A stretch of DNA of 64,000 nucleotides from Avibacterium sp. 20-132 (GTDB taxonomy: Bacteria; Pseudomonadota; Gammaproteobacteria; Enterobacterales; Pasteurellaceae). Under the pieces are notes generated by a model, which was not told the DNA's origin, did no database searches, and worked only from the letters and a program-made list of their open reading frames with translations. The position numbers were made by a program, and so were the translations under genes. Positions within the stretch are counted from its first letter, which is position 1; every line of letters starts with the position of its first letter. The DNA is taken from positions 2,088,001-2,152,000 of the forward strand of contig NZ_CP091456.1 in the NCBI RefSeq assembly GCF_023611925.1, read 5' to 3'. Positions 39,053 through 48,333 of the stretch are shown here, one piece after another.

Positions 39053-39082
39053 AAAAGTGCGGTCAAAAAATACCGCACTTTT
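39053..39082 (+). terminator. Inverted USS hairpin between sucA and sucB
   Basis: AAAAGTGCGGT and ACCGCACTTTT pair around CAAAAAAT. The T-run after it is short, so it may attenuate rather than end transcription within the suc operon. Confidence 0.6.
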
Positions 39083-39126
39083 ATGCAAACAAACATAAAT
39101 AAGACACTCTAAGAAGGAATAAAAAA

Positions 39127-40347
39127 ATGAGCGATTTTGAGATTTTAACTCCCGTGCTACCTGAATCCGTGGCAGATGCAACGGTTGCCACTTGGCATAA
39201 AAAAGTGGGTGATCAAGTAAAACGTGATGACGTCCTTGTAGAAATTGAAACAGATAAAGTAGTGTTAGAAGTGCCTGCACAAGGTGATGGTGTGCTTGAA
39301 AGTATTTTACAAGCAGAAGGGGCAACGGTAATCAGCAACCAAGTACTAGGCAAAGTAACTGCTCAAGCGATAGTTGGAAATGATACAAAAGAAAGTGTGC
39401 AAAAAGTCGAGCAAACCCCTGCTGATCGCCATTTAGCAAATTTAACATCAGAACCGACAAATAGCGATGCGTTAAGTCCAGCAGCACGTCGGTTATTAGC
39501 AGAAAATGATTTAACTGCTGATCAAGTACAGGGAACGGGCGTAGGGGGACGTATTACTCGTGAAGATATTGAACGTACGGTTGCCCAGCGAGCAAGCCAA
39601 GCTCAGCCACAGCAAGAAGCAACGCCAACCACATTGAATGTGGCAGGGCGTGATGAAAAACGTGTGCCGATGACACGCTTACGCAAGCGGGTGGCAGAGC
39701 GTTTATTAGAAGCGAAAAATAGCACCGCAATGCTGACAACGTTTAATGAAGTCGATATGCAACCGATTATGCAACTACGTAAAAAATACGCAGAAAAATT
39801 TGAAAAATTACACGATACTCGCTTAGGGTTTATGTCTTTCTACGTTAAAGCCGTGGTGGAAGCACTAAAACGCTATCCAGAAGTGAATGCCTCTATTGAC
39901 GGTGATGATATTGTGTATCACAACTATTTTGATATTAGTATTGCCGTTTCCACACCACGTGGCTTAGTGACCCCTGTATTACGCAATTGTGATAAGCTGA
40001 GTATGGCGGAAATTGAAAAGCAAATCAAAATATTAGCTGAGAAAGGACGTGATGGTAAATTAACGGTGGAAGATCTCACGGGCGGAAACTTCACCATTAC
40101 TAATGGCGGTGTGTTTGGCTCATTAATGTCCACGCCGATCATTAACCCACCGCAAAGTGCCATTTTAGGTATGCACGCCATTAAAGATCGTCCAGTGGCT
40201 GTGAACGGCGAAGTCGTGATTCGCCCAATGATGTATTTAGCGCTTTCTTACGATCATCGTTTAATTGATGGACGTGAAAGTGTCGGCTTCTTAGTAACTA
40301 TTAAAGAAATGCTGGAAGATCCAACACGTTTATTATTAGAAGTGTAG
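39127..40347 (+). CDS. sucB: 2-Oxoglutarate dehydrogenase E2, dihydrolipoyl succinyltransferase
   Basis: The 406-residue protein has one N-terminal lipoyl domain with the lipoylated lysine in [15 protein letters not shown], a peripheral-subunit-binding domain around residues 118-152 ([20 protein letters not shown]), and a C-terminal catalytic core with [20 protein letters not shown] and [14 protein letters not shown] (active-site histidine). It transfers succinyl groups to CoA in the 2-oxoglutarate dehydrogenase complex. AAGAAGGA precedes the start. Confidence 0.97.
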   Translation: MSDFEILTPVLPESVADATVATWHKKVGDQVKRDDVLVEIETDKVVLEVPAQGDGVLESILQAEGATVISNQVLGKVTAQAIVGNDTKESVQKVEQTPADRHLANLTSEPTNSDALSPAARRLLAENDLTADQVQGTGVGGRITREDIERTVAQRASQAQPQQEATPTTLNVAGRDEKRVPMTRLRKRVAERLLEAKNSTAMLTTFNEVDMQPIMQLRKKYAEKFEKLHDTRLGFMSFYVKAVVEALKRYPEVNASIDGDDIVYHNYFDISIAVSTPRGLVTPVLRNCDKLSMAEIEKQIKILAEKGRDGKLTVEDLTGGNFTITNGGVFGSLMSTPIINPPQSAILGMHAIKDRPVAVNGEVVIRPMMYLALSYDHRLIDGRESVGFLVTIKEMLEDPTRLLLEV

Positions 40348-40355
40348 TCTTAACT

Positions 40356-40388
40356 TAAGGCGATAAGGAGACTTATCGCCTTATTTTT
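40356..40388 (+). terminator. Strong hairpin between sucB and sucC
   Basis: TAAGGCGATAAG-GAGA-CTTATCGCCTTA is a perfect 12-bp stem followed by TTTTTAT. It should terminate or attenuate transcription ahead of sucCD, which may therefore have its own promoter in the next 60 bases. Confidence 0.85.
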
Positions 40389-40448
40389 ATCAATTTACCA
40401 GCGGATTTATTGTGAAGCACAGCACAACAAAGGGAGAGAGACAACGCG

Positions 40449-41615
40449 ATGAATTTACACGAATATCAAGCAAAACAACTGTTTGCGCAATACGGATTAC
40501 CCGTAGGTGAAGGTTATGCGTGCGAAACGCTAGAGCAAGGCTTGGAGGCCATTCAAAAATTAGGTGGCTCAAAATGGGTGTTAAAATGCCAAGTTCACGC
40601 AGGCGGACGTGGCAAGGCTGGCGGTGTGCAAGTGGTCAGCAGCGAACAACAAGTGCGGGCATTTTTTGACAAATTTTTAGACAAGCGTCTTGTTACTTTT
40701 CAAACAGATAGCAAAGGACAGCCTATTAATCATATTTATGTGACGAACTGCGTGGCGGTGAAAAAAGAATTGTATCTGAGTGCGATTGTAGATCGTCGTT
40801 CGCAACAAATTGTCTTTATGGTTTCCACAGCGGGGGGCGTGAATATTGAAGAAGTGGCGGAAAAAACACCGCACTTATTACATCGTATCGCGATTGATTT
40901 ATCCGTGGGTGGAATGCCATATCAAGGGAGAGAATTGGCTTTCAAACTCGGCTTAACAGGCAAACAAATCAAGCAATTTACCGACATATTTTGTCAGCTA
41001 AGTCGCCTATTTATCGAAAAAGATCTCGCCTTACTAGAAGTGAATCCATTGGTCATTTTGGATAATGATGATCTCACTTGTCTTGATGCCAAAATCGTGG
41101 TGGACAGCAATGCGTTATATCGTCATCCAGATTTACTTGCAATGCGTGATCTCAGTCAAGAAGATCCCCGTGAAGCCGAAGCAGAAAAATGGAATCTTAA
41201 TTATGTAGCATTAGATGGCAACATTGGCTGTATGGTTAATGGGGCTGGATTAGCAATGGGAACAATGGATATTGTTAAATTATACGGTGGACAGCCAGCT
41301 AATTTTCTCGATGTAGGGGGAGGGGCAACCAAAGAACGTGTGGCTGAGGCGTTTAAAATCATCTTAACCGATCCGGCGGTAAAAGCGATTTTAGTCAATA
41401 TTTTCGGTGGCATTGTACGTTGTGATTTGATTGCCGAAGGCATTATTGCTGCGAGCAAAGAAGTGGGCGTGAATGTCCCTGTGGTGGTACGTTTAGAAGG
41501 GACAAATGCGGAATTGGGCAGAGCAATGCTCGCAGAAAGTGAGACCAACATTATTTCAGCACAAAGTTTACAACAAGCGGCAAGCGAAGTCGTGAAAGCG
41601 GCAAGAGGAGAATAA
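40449..41615 (+). CDS. sucC: Succinyl-CoA synthetase beta subunit
   Basis: The 388-residue protein has the ATP-grasp fold: [19 protein letters not shown] at the start, [37 protein letters not shown] and [20 protein letters not shown]. With SucD it converts succinyl-CoA, ADP/GDP and phosphate to succinate and ATP/GTP. GGGAGAGA lies upstream of the ATG. It ends one base before sucD begins. Confidence 0.97.
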   Translation: MNLHEYQAKQLFAQYGLPVGEGYACETLEQGLEAIQKLGGSKWVLKCQVHAGGRGKAGGVQVVSSEQQVRAFFDKFLDKRLVTFQTDSKGQPINHIYVTNCVAVKKELYLSAIVDRRSQQIVFMVSTAGGVNIEEVAEKTPHLLHRIAIDLSVGGMPYQGRELAFKLGLTGKQIKQFTDIFCQLSRLFIEKDLALLEVNPLVILDNDDLTCLDAKIVVDSNALYRHPDLLAMRDLSQEDPREAEAEKWNLNYVALDGNIGCMVNGAGLAMGTMDIVKLYGGQPANFLDVGGGATKERVAEAFKIILTDPAVKAILVNIFGGIVRCDLIAEGIIAASKEVGVNVPVVVRLEGTNAELGRAMLAESETNIISAQSLQQAASEVVKAARGE

Positions 41616-41616
41616 A

Positions 41617-42489
41617 ATGTCAATTTTAGTGAATAAAGACACCAAAGTGATTTGCCAAGGTTTCACCGGAGGACAAGGCACATTTCATTCAGAACAGGCG
41701 CTTGCTTATGGCACAAAATTAGTGGGAGGCGTTTCTCCCGGTAAAGGAGGCACAACTCATTTAGGCTTGCCGGTTTTTAACACCGTACGTGAAGCGGTAA
41801 ACCAAACTGGCGCAACGGCAACAGTAATTTATGTTCCTGCCCCTTTTTGTAAAGATGCCATTTTTGAAGCCATTGATGCAGGAGTATCACTGATTGTTTG
41901 TATTACGGAAGGCATTCCAACCTTAGATATGCTCCAAGTAAAACAAAAACTCAATGAAACAGGCGTAGTGATGATAGGACCAAACTGCCCGGGAATTATC
42001 ACCCCTGATGAATGCAAAATTGGCATTATGCCGGGGAATATCCACCAAAAAGGGCGCGTTGGTATTGTCTCTCGTTCAGGCACATTAACTTATGAAGCGG
42101 TAAAACAAACAACGGATCAAGGTTTTGGGCAATCCACTTGCGTTGGGATTGGGGGCGATCCTATTCCCGGCTCAAGTTTTATTGATATTCTGCAACGTTT
42201 TCAACAAGATCCCGAAACTGAAGCCATTGTGATGATTGGCGAAATAGGAGGAAGTGCGGAAGAAGACGCCGCAGAATTTATTCGCCATAACATCACTAAA
42301 CCCGTAGTGGCATATATTGCTGGCATCACTGCGCCAAAAGGGAAACGAATGGGACACGCTGGTGCGATTATTAGTGGAGGCAAAGGCACTGCCGATGAAA
42401 AAATCCACGCCCTACAACAAGCCGGCGTAACCACCGTGAAAAGCCTTGCGGAGATTGGAATAGCGTTAAGGGAAATCTTAACGCAATAA
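41617..42489 (+). CDS. sucD: Succinyl-CoA synthetase alpha subunit
   Basis: The 290-residue protein has a CoA-binding Rossmann domain ([20 protein letters not shown]) and the motif [20 protein letters not shown]. The phosphorylated histidine is in the [18 protein letters not shown] region. AGAGGAG inside sucC serves as ribosome-binding site. No sdh or other TCA gene follows; the next gene is the interrupted TonB receptor. Confidence 0.97.
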   Translation: MSILVNKDTKVICQGFTGGQGTFHSEQALAYGTKLVGGVSPGKGGTTHLGLPVFNTVREAVNQTGATATVIYVPAPFCKDAIFEAIDAGVSLIVCITEGIPTLDMLQVKQKLNETGVVMIGPNCPGIITPDECKIGIMPGNIHQKGRVGIVSRSGTLTYEAVKQTTDQGFGQSTCVGIGGDPIPGSSFIDILQRFQQDPETEAIVMIGEIGGSAEEDAAEFIRHNITKPVVAYIAGITAPKGKRMGHAGAIISGGKGTADEKIHALQQAGVTTVKSLAEIGIALREILTQ

Positions 42490-42555
42490 GTCATTTCTAA
42501 AGTGCGGTCAGTTTTTGCTGATTTTTTATAAGGGCAAAGACAGAAAAATAAATAA

Positions 42556-42576
42556 TATTCATTGTAATAATGAATA
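42556..42576. promoter_or_regulatory. Perfect dyad upstream of btuB-like gene
   Basis: TATTCATT-GTAAT-AATGAATA is a perfect 8-bp inverted repeat, 69 bases before the receptor start. It sits where an operator would be. It has some likeness to iron-box half sites but is not a good Fur box. No cobalamin riboswitch is recognisable in this short leader. Confidence 0.45.
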
Positions 42577-42812
42577 ATTCGGATTTGCGAAGCAAGTGGG
42601 GCTGTGTCAAAATAGCGCCATTTTTTATGTAGAAAGGAAAGACAATGCAAAAAAATATGATTACCACAGCAATGTTGTTTGCGTTTTCTAGCGCACTTTA
42701 TGCCACAGAAAACGTAACACAAAGCGAAGCACTTGCACCTATTTATGTGTATTCTGCTTATGCCACCCCCGTGAATGAAGATCAAACTGCCTCATCCGTG
42801 ACGGTTTTAACT

Positions 42813-43899
42813 CTTGGATTGTCAAACTAACTGCAACACTTTATCAAAATAAACTTCATAAGGCGTTTTCCAGTTTAAACATTTGCGTGGTCGGTGATTT
42901 AATTTATCGACCACGGTTTGTATTTGTGCTTCTGAAAAGGGCGTAATGTCTCGACCTTTCGGAAAATACTCCCTTAGTAAACCGTTCGTGTTTTCATTTG
43001 TTCCTCTTTGCCAAGGTTGGTGGGGCAATGGAAAGTAAAATTCAACCTGAAGTCTTTCCGTTACCTGCTGATGTTTTGCAAATTCTTTCCCTCTATCTGG
43101 AGTAATGCTCTCTAAAGGCTCATTGTGCAAGGCTTCACTCATTGCCTTAGCAACGCTTTCTGCTCGCTTTGCAGGCAGTTTTCTGACGAGGGAAAAACGG
43201 CTTTTTCTATCCGTCAAGGTCAATAAACAGGCTTTGCCTGCTGCGCCCAACACGGTATCTGCTTCCCAATCACCTAAACGGCTTCGAGTTTCGGCTTCGC
43301 TTGGTCGTTCGGTTAAATGATGACTAATTGGGATTTTTCCGCGTTTTTCCACATAGTCATTGGTATGCCGCTTTTTCCCGCGATGACGGAGTTTCCGAAT
43401 CGCCCCTCTTGCCCCGTGCGATAACCCTTTCTCATCAAACCACCCGGCATAAATCCCTCGGTAAATACTGACAAAGCTAATAGAAAGCGCACTTTGTTCG
43501 TATTTCAAACGGGCGGCAATCTGCTCTGGCGACCAATTCTCTTGTAAGAACTTTTGCTTAACAAAATCAAACAATTTCGGGTTGGCTAACTTTCGCTTGG
43601 GTTTACATTCTACCCGTTGTTGTTGATAGTGTTCTTGAGCTGATAATGCCGCATATTCGCCCTGACAGCGCTTCAATTCTCGTGAAATGGTCGATTTATG
43701 TCGCTGTAATTGCTGGGCAATTTGTGTAATCGTTTTGCCTAATGCGTGAAAAACCATTATCTTTTCTCGTTCACAAAGTGTAAGATGTTTGTAGGTGTTC
43801 ATAAGCTCTCATCAGTGATTTTGTTTTGTGCTAAACAAATTATCGTCGATTTCCTTATGAACACTTTTTTATTTGTTGCAGTTAGATTGTAAATTCAAG
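42813..43899 (-). mobile_element. IS30-family insertion sequence, 1087 bp
   Basis: The ends 42813-42838 and 43874-43899 are inverted repeats matching at 22 of 26 bases, identical in the inner CTAACTGCAACA. The element is flanked by a direct CT on each side (42811-42812 and 43900-43901), the 2-bp target duplication typical of many IS30 elements. The single transposase gene runs on the minus strand and its stop codon lies inside the left repeat. Sharp ends, an intact transposase and a target that is restored in frame indicate a recent insertion. Confidence 0.92.
42822..43802 (-). CDS. IS30-family transposase
   Basis: The 326-residue protein starts with an IS30-type helix-turn-helix (LTLCEREKIMVFHALGKTIT, then QLQRHKSTISRELKR). 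The DDE catalytic domain shows GDWEADTVLG (first Asp), ITPDRGKEFAKHQQ (second Asp) and GTNENTNGLLREYFPKGRD (Glu), ending with HRPRKCLNWKTPYEVYF, the classic IS30 C-terminal signature. It appears complete. The IR-proximal sequence upstream (43803-43873) provides its promoter. Confidence 0.95.
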   Translation of the reverse strand: MNTYKHLTLCEREKIMVFHALGKTITQIAQQLQRHKSTISRELKRCQGEYAALSAQEHYQQQRVECKPKRKLANPKLFDFVKQKFLQENWSPEQIAARLKYEQSALSISFVSIYRGIYAGWFDEKGLSHGARGAIRKLRHRGKKRHTNDYVEKRGKIPISHHLTERPSEAETRSRLGDWEADTVLGAAGKACLLTLTDRKSRFSLVRKLPAKRAESVAKAMSEALHNEPLESITPDRGKEFAKHQQVTERLQVEFYFPLPHQPWQRGTNENTNGLLREYFPKGRDITPFSEAQIQTVVDKLNHRPRKCLNWKTPYEVYFDKVLQLV

Positions 43900-45673
43900 C
43901 TGAAAAAGATTTTGCTGAACGCGATGCCACTTATGTTTCTGATGTATTAAAAACCGTGCCAAGTGTGGCAATCGGTGCTTCAGGGGGACGCGGTACATTG
44001 ACCAATCTTTATTTGCGTGGCGCAGATTCAAATCACACAGCAGTAATTATTGACGGTGTGAAAGTCAATCCTGTTTCAGGCTATGGCTATGATTTCGGCG
44101 GCTTAAGCCTAAGCAATATTGAGCGTATTGAAGTATTGCGTGGTGAGCAATCTGCATTATGGGGCAGTGATGCAATGGGTGGTGTGGTTTATATCACCAC
44201 GAAAAGCGGGCTTTATAAAGACAAACCCTTTAACGTGGATTTTGATTTAGGCACAGGCTCAAAAGGCACTTATGATGGCTCGCTTACCCTTTCAGGTCAG
44301 CAAAATGGATTTTATTATAGCGTACACGGTGATAGTCATCGCACTAAAGGTATTTCTGCGTATAGTTCAAATCGTTTTCGTTATACCACGGAAGATGGCA
44401 ACAGTGTTAGTACAGGTGGAGCAAAAGAGCGAGATAAATTCCACCGTGATGCATTGTCATTGCGTATGGGCTATGATGACGGTGAAAAAGGTATTGATTT
44501 GTTAGCCAGTCATTTTAGCCAAACGGCACGTTTTGATAATAGCTATGCGGCAGAAACGACCTTTGATGATTATACCCGAACCCGTGAAACAACCTTCAAG
44601 TTAGGTGGCTATGTAGGATCGGATAAAGACTTGTTTAAACATAAAGCAAACATTAGCCACCAAAAAACCGACAGTGATACGCTAGGTTCGTGGGCAAGCG
44701 GTTATGATGCGAAAAAACTCAATGCAAATTATCAGTTAGATATTCATTTTGATCGCGAAGGTGAGGTGCAACAAGCCTTGAGTTTGCTTACAGAGTATCA
44801 ACGTTCTACCTATGATTTCGGTTCTTCTGCTAACAGTAAAAAGCATTTAACAGAAAAAAGCGTGGCAGCGGAATACCGTTTATTTAGCGAAAATGATCAT
44901 AGTTTAAGTTTGAGTGGGCGTTACACAGACAGCAATCATTATGATAACAGCTTTACTGGACGTATTTCGGGGGCTTATCGCCTATTACAAAATCTGAAAG
45001 TACACGCAAGTTTTGGTACAGCGATCCAAAATCCGACCATTACAGAGTTTTATGGTTACAATGGCACATTTTTACCTAATCCAAATCTTAAACCAGAAAA
45101 AAGTAAAGGTGGGGATATTGGCTTGTTGCTTGACACCACAGATAAACGTCATCGCTTAGATATCACTTATTTTGCTCGCAATGTGAAAAATTTTATTAGT
45201 ACAGCTTATTTGCCTAATAACGTTTCACAAGCGGTAAATATGAGTGGTTCAACTCAAATCAGAGGTATTGAAGTGGCTTATAACGGAAAAATCACCGATG
45301 ATTTAACCGCTTACGCAAACTATACTTATACCCAAACGAAAGACAGCCGTGGTAAAGCATTAGTTCGTCGTCCAAAACATATGGCAAACCTTGGCGTCGC
45401 TTATCAAATCACAGAAAACGTTGGCGCGAATGTGAATGTAAACTATGTAGGTAAACGTTTTGTTAATTATCCTGCAAGAATTAAAATGCCTTCTTACACC
45501 TTAGTTAGCCTTGGAACGACTTATCAAATTACGTCAAACTTAAATGTGTATGCGAATTTGAATAACCTGTTTAATAAAAAATATGAAAATATCGTTGGTT
45601 ACGGTCAATATGGTCGCACTTTATATGTGGGCTTAAAAGGCAACTTCTAACGGATAAGCAGATAGGCTTTTGT

Positions 45674-45714
45674 AAAAGTGCGGTGTAAAATTAGCAAAAT
45701 TTTCACCGCACTTT
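45674..45714 (+). terminator. Inverted USS hairpin after btuB-like gene
   Basis: AAAAGTGCGGTG and CACCGCACTTT pair across about 18 bases (itself containing TTAGCAAAATTTT). It is followed by GTTTTGG. It separates the receptor gene from the btuF-like gene. Confidence 0.6.
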
Positions 45715-45734
45715 GTTTTGGACATCATTTTCTA

Positions 45735-46529
45735 ATGCAAAAAATTCGCTTATTTTTTACCGCACTTTTCTTTTCAGTCCCACTTTTGGCACAAGAGCAA
45801 TTTGTCTCACTGACATTGTGTAGTGATAGGCTTTTGGCTGAATTAGCACGCCCTGAACAAATTGCCGCACAATCTATTTATTCAACCAATCCCTTAATGA
45901 TGCTGGATAAAGTTAATCAACATAAACCCGCACTTGAGGCGCGATTAACAGATTTGTTGCCTTATTTAGATAAAACCATTTTACTCAATGAGCAGTTTTA
46001 TCCGCAACTGGTCGCTGATCTCAAAAAACTTGGCGTAAAGATTTTCCCTATTAATGATAGCCCACAAACGGCAGAGCAACTTTTTGCATTAATCCTACAA
46101 TTAGGCAAACGCCTTGGTAATGAAAAACACGCACAGCAACTGGTGGCAAAGCTAAAAAACAGTGATTTTCAGCTTAATCAATCTCACACCCGCACCTTAA
46201 TTCTTTCTGATACTGGGGTGGTAGACCCCATTTTTCCGCAATATCAAGTGTTGCTAAAATTGCTTGGCTTAACCCCCCTCGAAAATGCAGTAACCGCACA
46301 AAATTTTTCCCTTGAGAAACTGTTGCGTGCGCAACCGAATTGGCTGATTTCTATCCGTGATAAACAAGGTTATAACGAACAGGCTGAAGTGCTTAATCAC
46401 CCTTTGTTAGCCAATATGTTTCCCGCACAACGAATGGCAACAATGCCATTAAAATATGGCTATTGCTTTGATCACGGTGTTTGGCAAGGGGCGGAAATGA
46501 TTTATCGCCAACTCAATAAGGAAGAATAA
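45735..46529 (+). CDS. btuF: BtuF-like periplasmic binding protein of metal-chelate ABC importer
   Basis: ATG 45735 starts a signal peptide (MQKIRLFFTALFFSVPLLAQ); the frame upstream covers the USS hairpin and is rejected. The 264-residue protein is a class III (helical-backbone) binding protein: FVSLTLCSDRLLAELARPEQ and IAAQSIYSTNP resemble the N-lobe of BtuF/FecB proteins that sit beside TonB receptors. It would hand cobalamin (or another corrinoid/siderophore) to the BtuC-like permease. The permease gene starts 5 bases after its stop. Substrate is inferred from the BtuB-like receptor and the nearby metH. Confidence 0.7.
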   Translation: MQKIRLFFTALFFSVPLLAQEQFVSLTLCSDRLLAELARPEQIAAQSIYSTNPLMMLDKVNQHKPALEARLTDLLPYLDKTILLNEQFYPQLVADLKKLGVKIFPINDSPQTAEQLFALILQLGKRLGNEKHAQQLVAKLKNSDFQLNQSHTRTLILSDTGVVDPIFPQYQVLLKLLGLTPLENAVTAQNFSLEKLLRAQPNWLISIRDKQGYNEQAEVLNHPLLANMFPAQRMATMPLKYGYCFDHGVWQGAEMIYRQLNKEE

Positions 46530-46534
46530 CCAGA

Positions 46535-47506
46535 ATGAAACGATTAAACCTTTCCCTTTTTGTCTTATTACTTTTGTTAATTGCCTTTGCCATTTTTCAT
46601 CAGCTTGGTGATTTTGCGCATTTACGCAATGCACAAGGGATTGCCACGGATATGCGATCTTTGGTGTTATGGGACATTCGTTTGCCACGTTTAGGTTTGG
46701 CTATTTTAACTGGAGCAAGCCTTGCTGTGGCGGGCAATGCAATGCAAGGATTATTTCAAAATCCATTGGCTAGCCCCGGCTTACTTGGCGCAGCAAATGG
46801 GGCAACCACTGCAAGCGTGTTTTTACTGTATTATTTTTCTTTACCTTTATCTTTTTTACTGTTTGGTGGCATTTTAGGAGCGTTAGGCAGTTTTTTGTTG
46901 GTTTATTTCATCGCTAAAAATAAAGGTACAACAATGATGATTTTAGCAGGGGTTGCAGTGAATATGTTACTCGGTTCAGCTATTGCATTATTACTTTCCA
47001 ATGCGCAAAGTCTTTGGGCATTAGCGGAATTATACCGCTGGTTACAGGGTTCATTAATCTGGGCGAAAATAACACCGCTCTTGCTTTCATTGCCTATTGT
47101 GGTGGGCGGTGCAATTTGTTTATATTGCCAACGCCGTTACCTCGATTTACTCACCTTCGGGGAAGAAACCGCTAGCACGATGGGCATTGACCCCAAACGT
47201 AGCTTTTTTATCACCACTCTTGGCGTGGCGTTGCTGGTGGGCGCAACCATTCCACAAACAGGGACAATCGGATTTATTGGCTTAATTGCGCCGCACTTTG
47301 CCCGCATTTGGATCAAAAAACAACCATCACAACTTTATTTGACAAGTGGCTTAATGGGCGCATTACTGTTGTTAGTTGCTGATCTTGCTATTCAATATAT
47401 TCCGTTTTTCTCGCATATTTATATTGGCACACTTACCGCCATTATTGGCGCACCTTGCTTAATTTGGATCTTGCTCACCCAACAACGGAGATTAGCCCGT
47501 GATTAA
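46535..47506 (+). CDS. btuC: BtuC-like FecCD-family permease
   Basis: The 323-residue protein has about ten membrane helices and the FecCD/BtuC motifs: RLPRLGLAILTGASLAVAGN, MQGLFQNPLASPGLLGAANG, TMMILAGVAVNMLLGSAIAL, and GTIGFIGLIAPHFARIW in the coupling region. FecCD permeases form dimers with the ATPase encoded next. GGAAGAA precedes the ATG. The last bases overlap the next gene by eight. Confidence 0.88.
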   Translation: MKRLNLSLFVLLLLLIAFAIFHQLGDFAHLRNAQGIATDMRSLVLWDIRLPRLGLAILTGASLAVAGNAMQGLFQNPLASPGLLGAANGATTASVFLLYYFSLPLSFLLFGGILGALGSFLLVYFIAKNKGTTMMILAGVAVNMLLGSAIALLLSNAQSLWALAELYRWLQGSLIWAKITPLLLSLPIVVGGAICLYCQRRYLDLLTFGEETASTMGIDPKRSFFITTLGVALLVGATIPQTGTIGFIGLIAPHFARIWIKKQPSQLYLTSGLMGALLLLVADLAIQYIPFFSHIYIGTLTAIIGAPCLIWILLTQQRRLARD

Positions 47507-48296
47507 ATTGCATAATGTTAGCCTTTCCTACGGCATTCAGAATATCACTTGCCACATTCCGCAAGGTAAATTGGTGGGCATAATGGGGGGTAATGGTGCA
47601 GGGAAATCTACCTTGTTGAAAGCCATTGCTGGCATTTCACCCCTTGAAACAGGCACGATTTTATTTAATGAACAACCGCTCAATGAAATGAGTTTAGCTC
47701 AAAAAAGCCAAATATTGGCGTATTTCGCTCAAAACACAGCGATTTATTGGGATTTATCTGTCTATGATGTCATCGCACTTGGTTTACCTGAAACGATGGA
47801 TAATCTTAGTGAAAAAGTGCGGTCAAAAAAAAGCAAATTTTTTTCTCATTGGTTGCATTCATCGCATCAACAATGGCAGCAGCAAAAGATCCAGCAAATC
47901 GCTTGCCAATTTTCGGTTCAACATCTGTTAGAACAACCTTTCCAACATCTTTCAGGGGGCGAAAAAGCCCGTGTTCAGCTTGCCCGTTGTTGCATAAAAA
48001 ACGCACCAATCTTATTGGCAGACGAACCCATTGCCCCCCTTGATCCTTATTATCAAATTGATATTTTAGAACAATTAAAATCACTCACCCCAAGCACTAC
48101 CTGCGTTGTCGCCATTCACCACCTTGATTTGGCTTACCGTTTCTGCGATGAGATTATCTTGCTACACCAAGGCAACTTACTCGCCCACGGCAATACGCAA
48201 GATGCCCTAACCGCAGAAAATTTAGCCATTGCGTTTGGCGTTAAGGCGGAGATTGATGTGGAAAAAAGAATGTTTGGAACTATTCATAAATTATGA
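47499..48296 (+). CDS. btuD: BtuD-like ABC transporter ATPase
   Basis: The 265-residue ATPase has Walker A GGNGAGKST, Q-loop region ILAYFAQNTAIYWDLSVYDV, ABC signature LSGGEKARVQLARCC, Walker B APILLADEPIAPLDP and the H-loop IHHLDLAYRF. A short insertion of charged residues (SEKVRSKKSKFFSHWLHSSH) sits between Q-loop and signature, coded partly by a USS (AAGTGCGGT at 47815). It powers the BtuC-like permease. The operon btuF-btuC-btuD appears intact despite the receptor insertion. Confidence 0.88.
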   Translation: MIKLHNVSLSYGIQNITCHIPQGKLVGIMGGNGAGKSTLLKAIAGISPLETGTILFNEQPLNEMSLAQKSQILAYFAQNTAIYWDLSVYDVIALGLPETMDNLSEKVRSKKSKFFSHWLHSSHQQWQQQKIQQIACQFSVQHLLEQPFQHLSGGEKARVQLARCCIKNAPILLADEPIAPLDPYYQIDILEQLKSLTPSTTCVVAIHHLDLAYRFCDEIILLHQGNLLAHGNTQDALTAENLAIAFGVKAEIDVEKRMFGTIHKL

Positions 48297-48333
48297 TTAA
48301 TTATTTATATTTAATCAAAAATGAGAAAAGAAA

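Larger units (their letters stand above)
42645..45650 (+). pseudogene. btuB: BtuB-like TonB-dependent receptor gene, split by IS30-family element
   Basis: The 5' part (42645-42812, 56 codons) encodes a signal peptide (MITTAMLFAFSSALYA) and a TonB-box-like APIYVYSA. The 3' part (43902-45650, 582 codons) encodes the plug (LYLRGADSNHTAVIIDG, RIEVLRGEQSALWGSDAMGG) and a 22-strand-type barrel ending in GRTLYVGLKGNF. Removing the element plus one CT copy rejoins them in frame as VTVLT-EKDFAERD, giving 638 residues, close to BtuB (about 614). BtuB-type receptors import cobalamin through the outer membrane; ABC genes for the next step follow. As it stands the barrel cannot be exported, because the signal peptide is cut off. 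Ligand assignment is by context. Confidence 0.8.

Noticed and set aside
43956..45650. Receptor gene starting at the GTG after the IS element as a complete gene
   Set aside because: It would lack a signal peptide, TonB box and part of the plug; in-frame coding continues upstream to the IS border.
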